From: Clostridium sp. JN-1
Lineage (GTDB): Bacteria > Bacillota > Clostridia > Clostridiales > Clostridiaceae
Assembly: GCF_003718715.1 (NCBI RefSeq)
Contig: NZ_CP033465.1
Location: 1,426,001-1,490,000, forward strand
Length of the DNA: 64,000 nucleotides
Direction: 5' to 3'
Under the pieces are notes generated by a model that ran no database searches, had not been told where the DNA came from, and saw nothing but the letters and a program-made list of their open reading frames with translations. Every line of letters begins with the position of its first letter. The first letter of the stretch is position 1. The position numbers were made by a program, and so were the translations under genes. This document shows, piece after piece, positions 63,865 through 64,000 of this stretch.

Positions 63865-64000
63865 ATGACGAAACGAATCAATGATACAAAACAAAGAGAA
63901 AAGCAAATAGTACAGGCTGCTCAAAAAATATTTCTAAAAAAAGGATACTTTAGAACAACGATTGACGATATTGCCGCAGAAGTAGGGGTAGTAAGGGGAA
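63865..64000 (+). CDS. TetR family transcriptional regulator, cut by the window end
   Basis: The first 45 codons are visible. The start is MTKRINDTKQREKQIVQAAQ-like, followed by KIFLKKGYFRTTIDDIAAEVG, the TetR helix-turn-helix region. ATG 63865 has AAGGAGG seven bases upstream. It probably controls the preceding reductase-like gene, with which it shares a transcript. Ligand domain lies beyond the window. Confidence 0.88.
   Translation, partial: MTKRINDTKQREKQIVQAAQKIFLKKGYFRTTIDDIAAEVGVVRG

Noticed and set aside
61235-64000. Defence island or integrative element carrying a new system
   Set aside because: Only a transposon remnant, a reductase-like gene and a partial TetR gene are visible; nothing in the window supports a defence function.

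Overview
The window is AT-rich, low-GC Gram-positive DNA and reads as the chromosome of a spore-forming Clostridium (cluster I type, close to the C. kluyveri / C. ljungdahlii / C. scatologenes kind; the species cannot be fixed from the sequence alone). The evidence is a CotS-family spore-coat kinase-like protein, an IspH-ribosomal protein S1 fusion, a cell-wall-binding-repeat-2 surface protein, PreA/PreT pyrimidine reduction, NADP-type glutamate dehydrogenase, strong AGGAGG ribosome-binding sites with frequent TTG/GTG starts, and the block miaB-mutS-mutL-miaA-hfq-ynbB-lexA typical of clostridia.

Layout. 1-12.6 kb: end of an MFS efflux pump, a large beta-CASP metallo-beta-lactamase nuclease, a 1108-residue surface protein, a class B penicillin-binding protein, a soluble chemoreceptor-like protein, a small membrane protein, and an AI-2E-type permease with DegV. 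12.8-18.5 kb: a membrane-anchored phosphoesterase, an orphan amino-acid-binding lipoprotein followed by a large nested hairpin, then a sigma-54 activator next to a cysteine desulfidase with a well-formed -24/-12 promoter (CdsR/CdsB-like module). 18.6-25.3 kb: TerC-like protein, lipoteichoic-acid-synthase-like enzyme, AEC transporter, an iron-alcohol-dehydrogenase relative that lacks most metal ligands, and cysS. 25.5-31.3 kb: a five-gene reductive pyrimidine catabolism operon (preT, preA, a DUF1097 membrane protein, dihydropyrimidinase, N-carbamoyl-amino-acid amidohydrolase). 31.4-41.9 kb: a two-TM potassium-channel-like protein whose start codon lies in a perfect 17-bp hairpin, alanyl-tRNA editing protein, tcdA, omega-amidase-type hydrolase, yedF, a glycosyltransferase, a pseudouridine synthase, mnmM with an overlapping 54-codon DUF4264-like gene, an RpiR regulator and gdhA. 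42.2-51.6 kb: HI0933-type flavoprotein, cmk with ispH-S1, speD (speH type), cotS-like, GNAT, and two aminotransferases separated by an unannotated 51-residue Cys-containing small gene whose ribosome-binding site sits in a hairpin. 51.9-61.1 kb: the tRNA-modification / mismatch-repair / lexA block. 61.2-64 kb: a Tn4430-like Tn3-family terminal repeat and a 5'-truncated transposase, followed by a ketopantoate-reductase-like gene and the start of a TetR regulator that look like a different, probably acquired, segment.

Most of the window is ordinary clostridial housekeeping. No CRISPR array, rRNA, tRNA or obvious defence island was seen. The observations most worth following are the pyrimidine operon with an unassigned membrane protein in place of a known permease, the metal-ligand-deficient dehydrogenase paralogue, two genes with start regions built into perfect hairpins, and the sigma-54 cysteine module with a five-cysteine cluster in its sensor domain.
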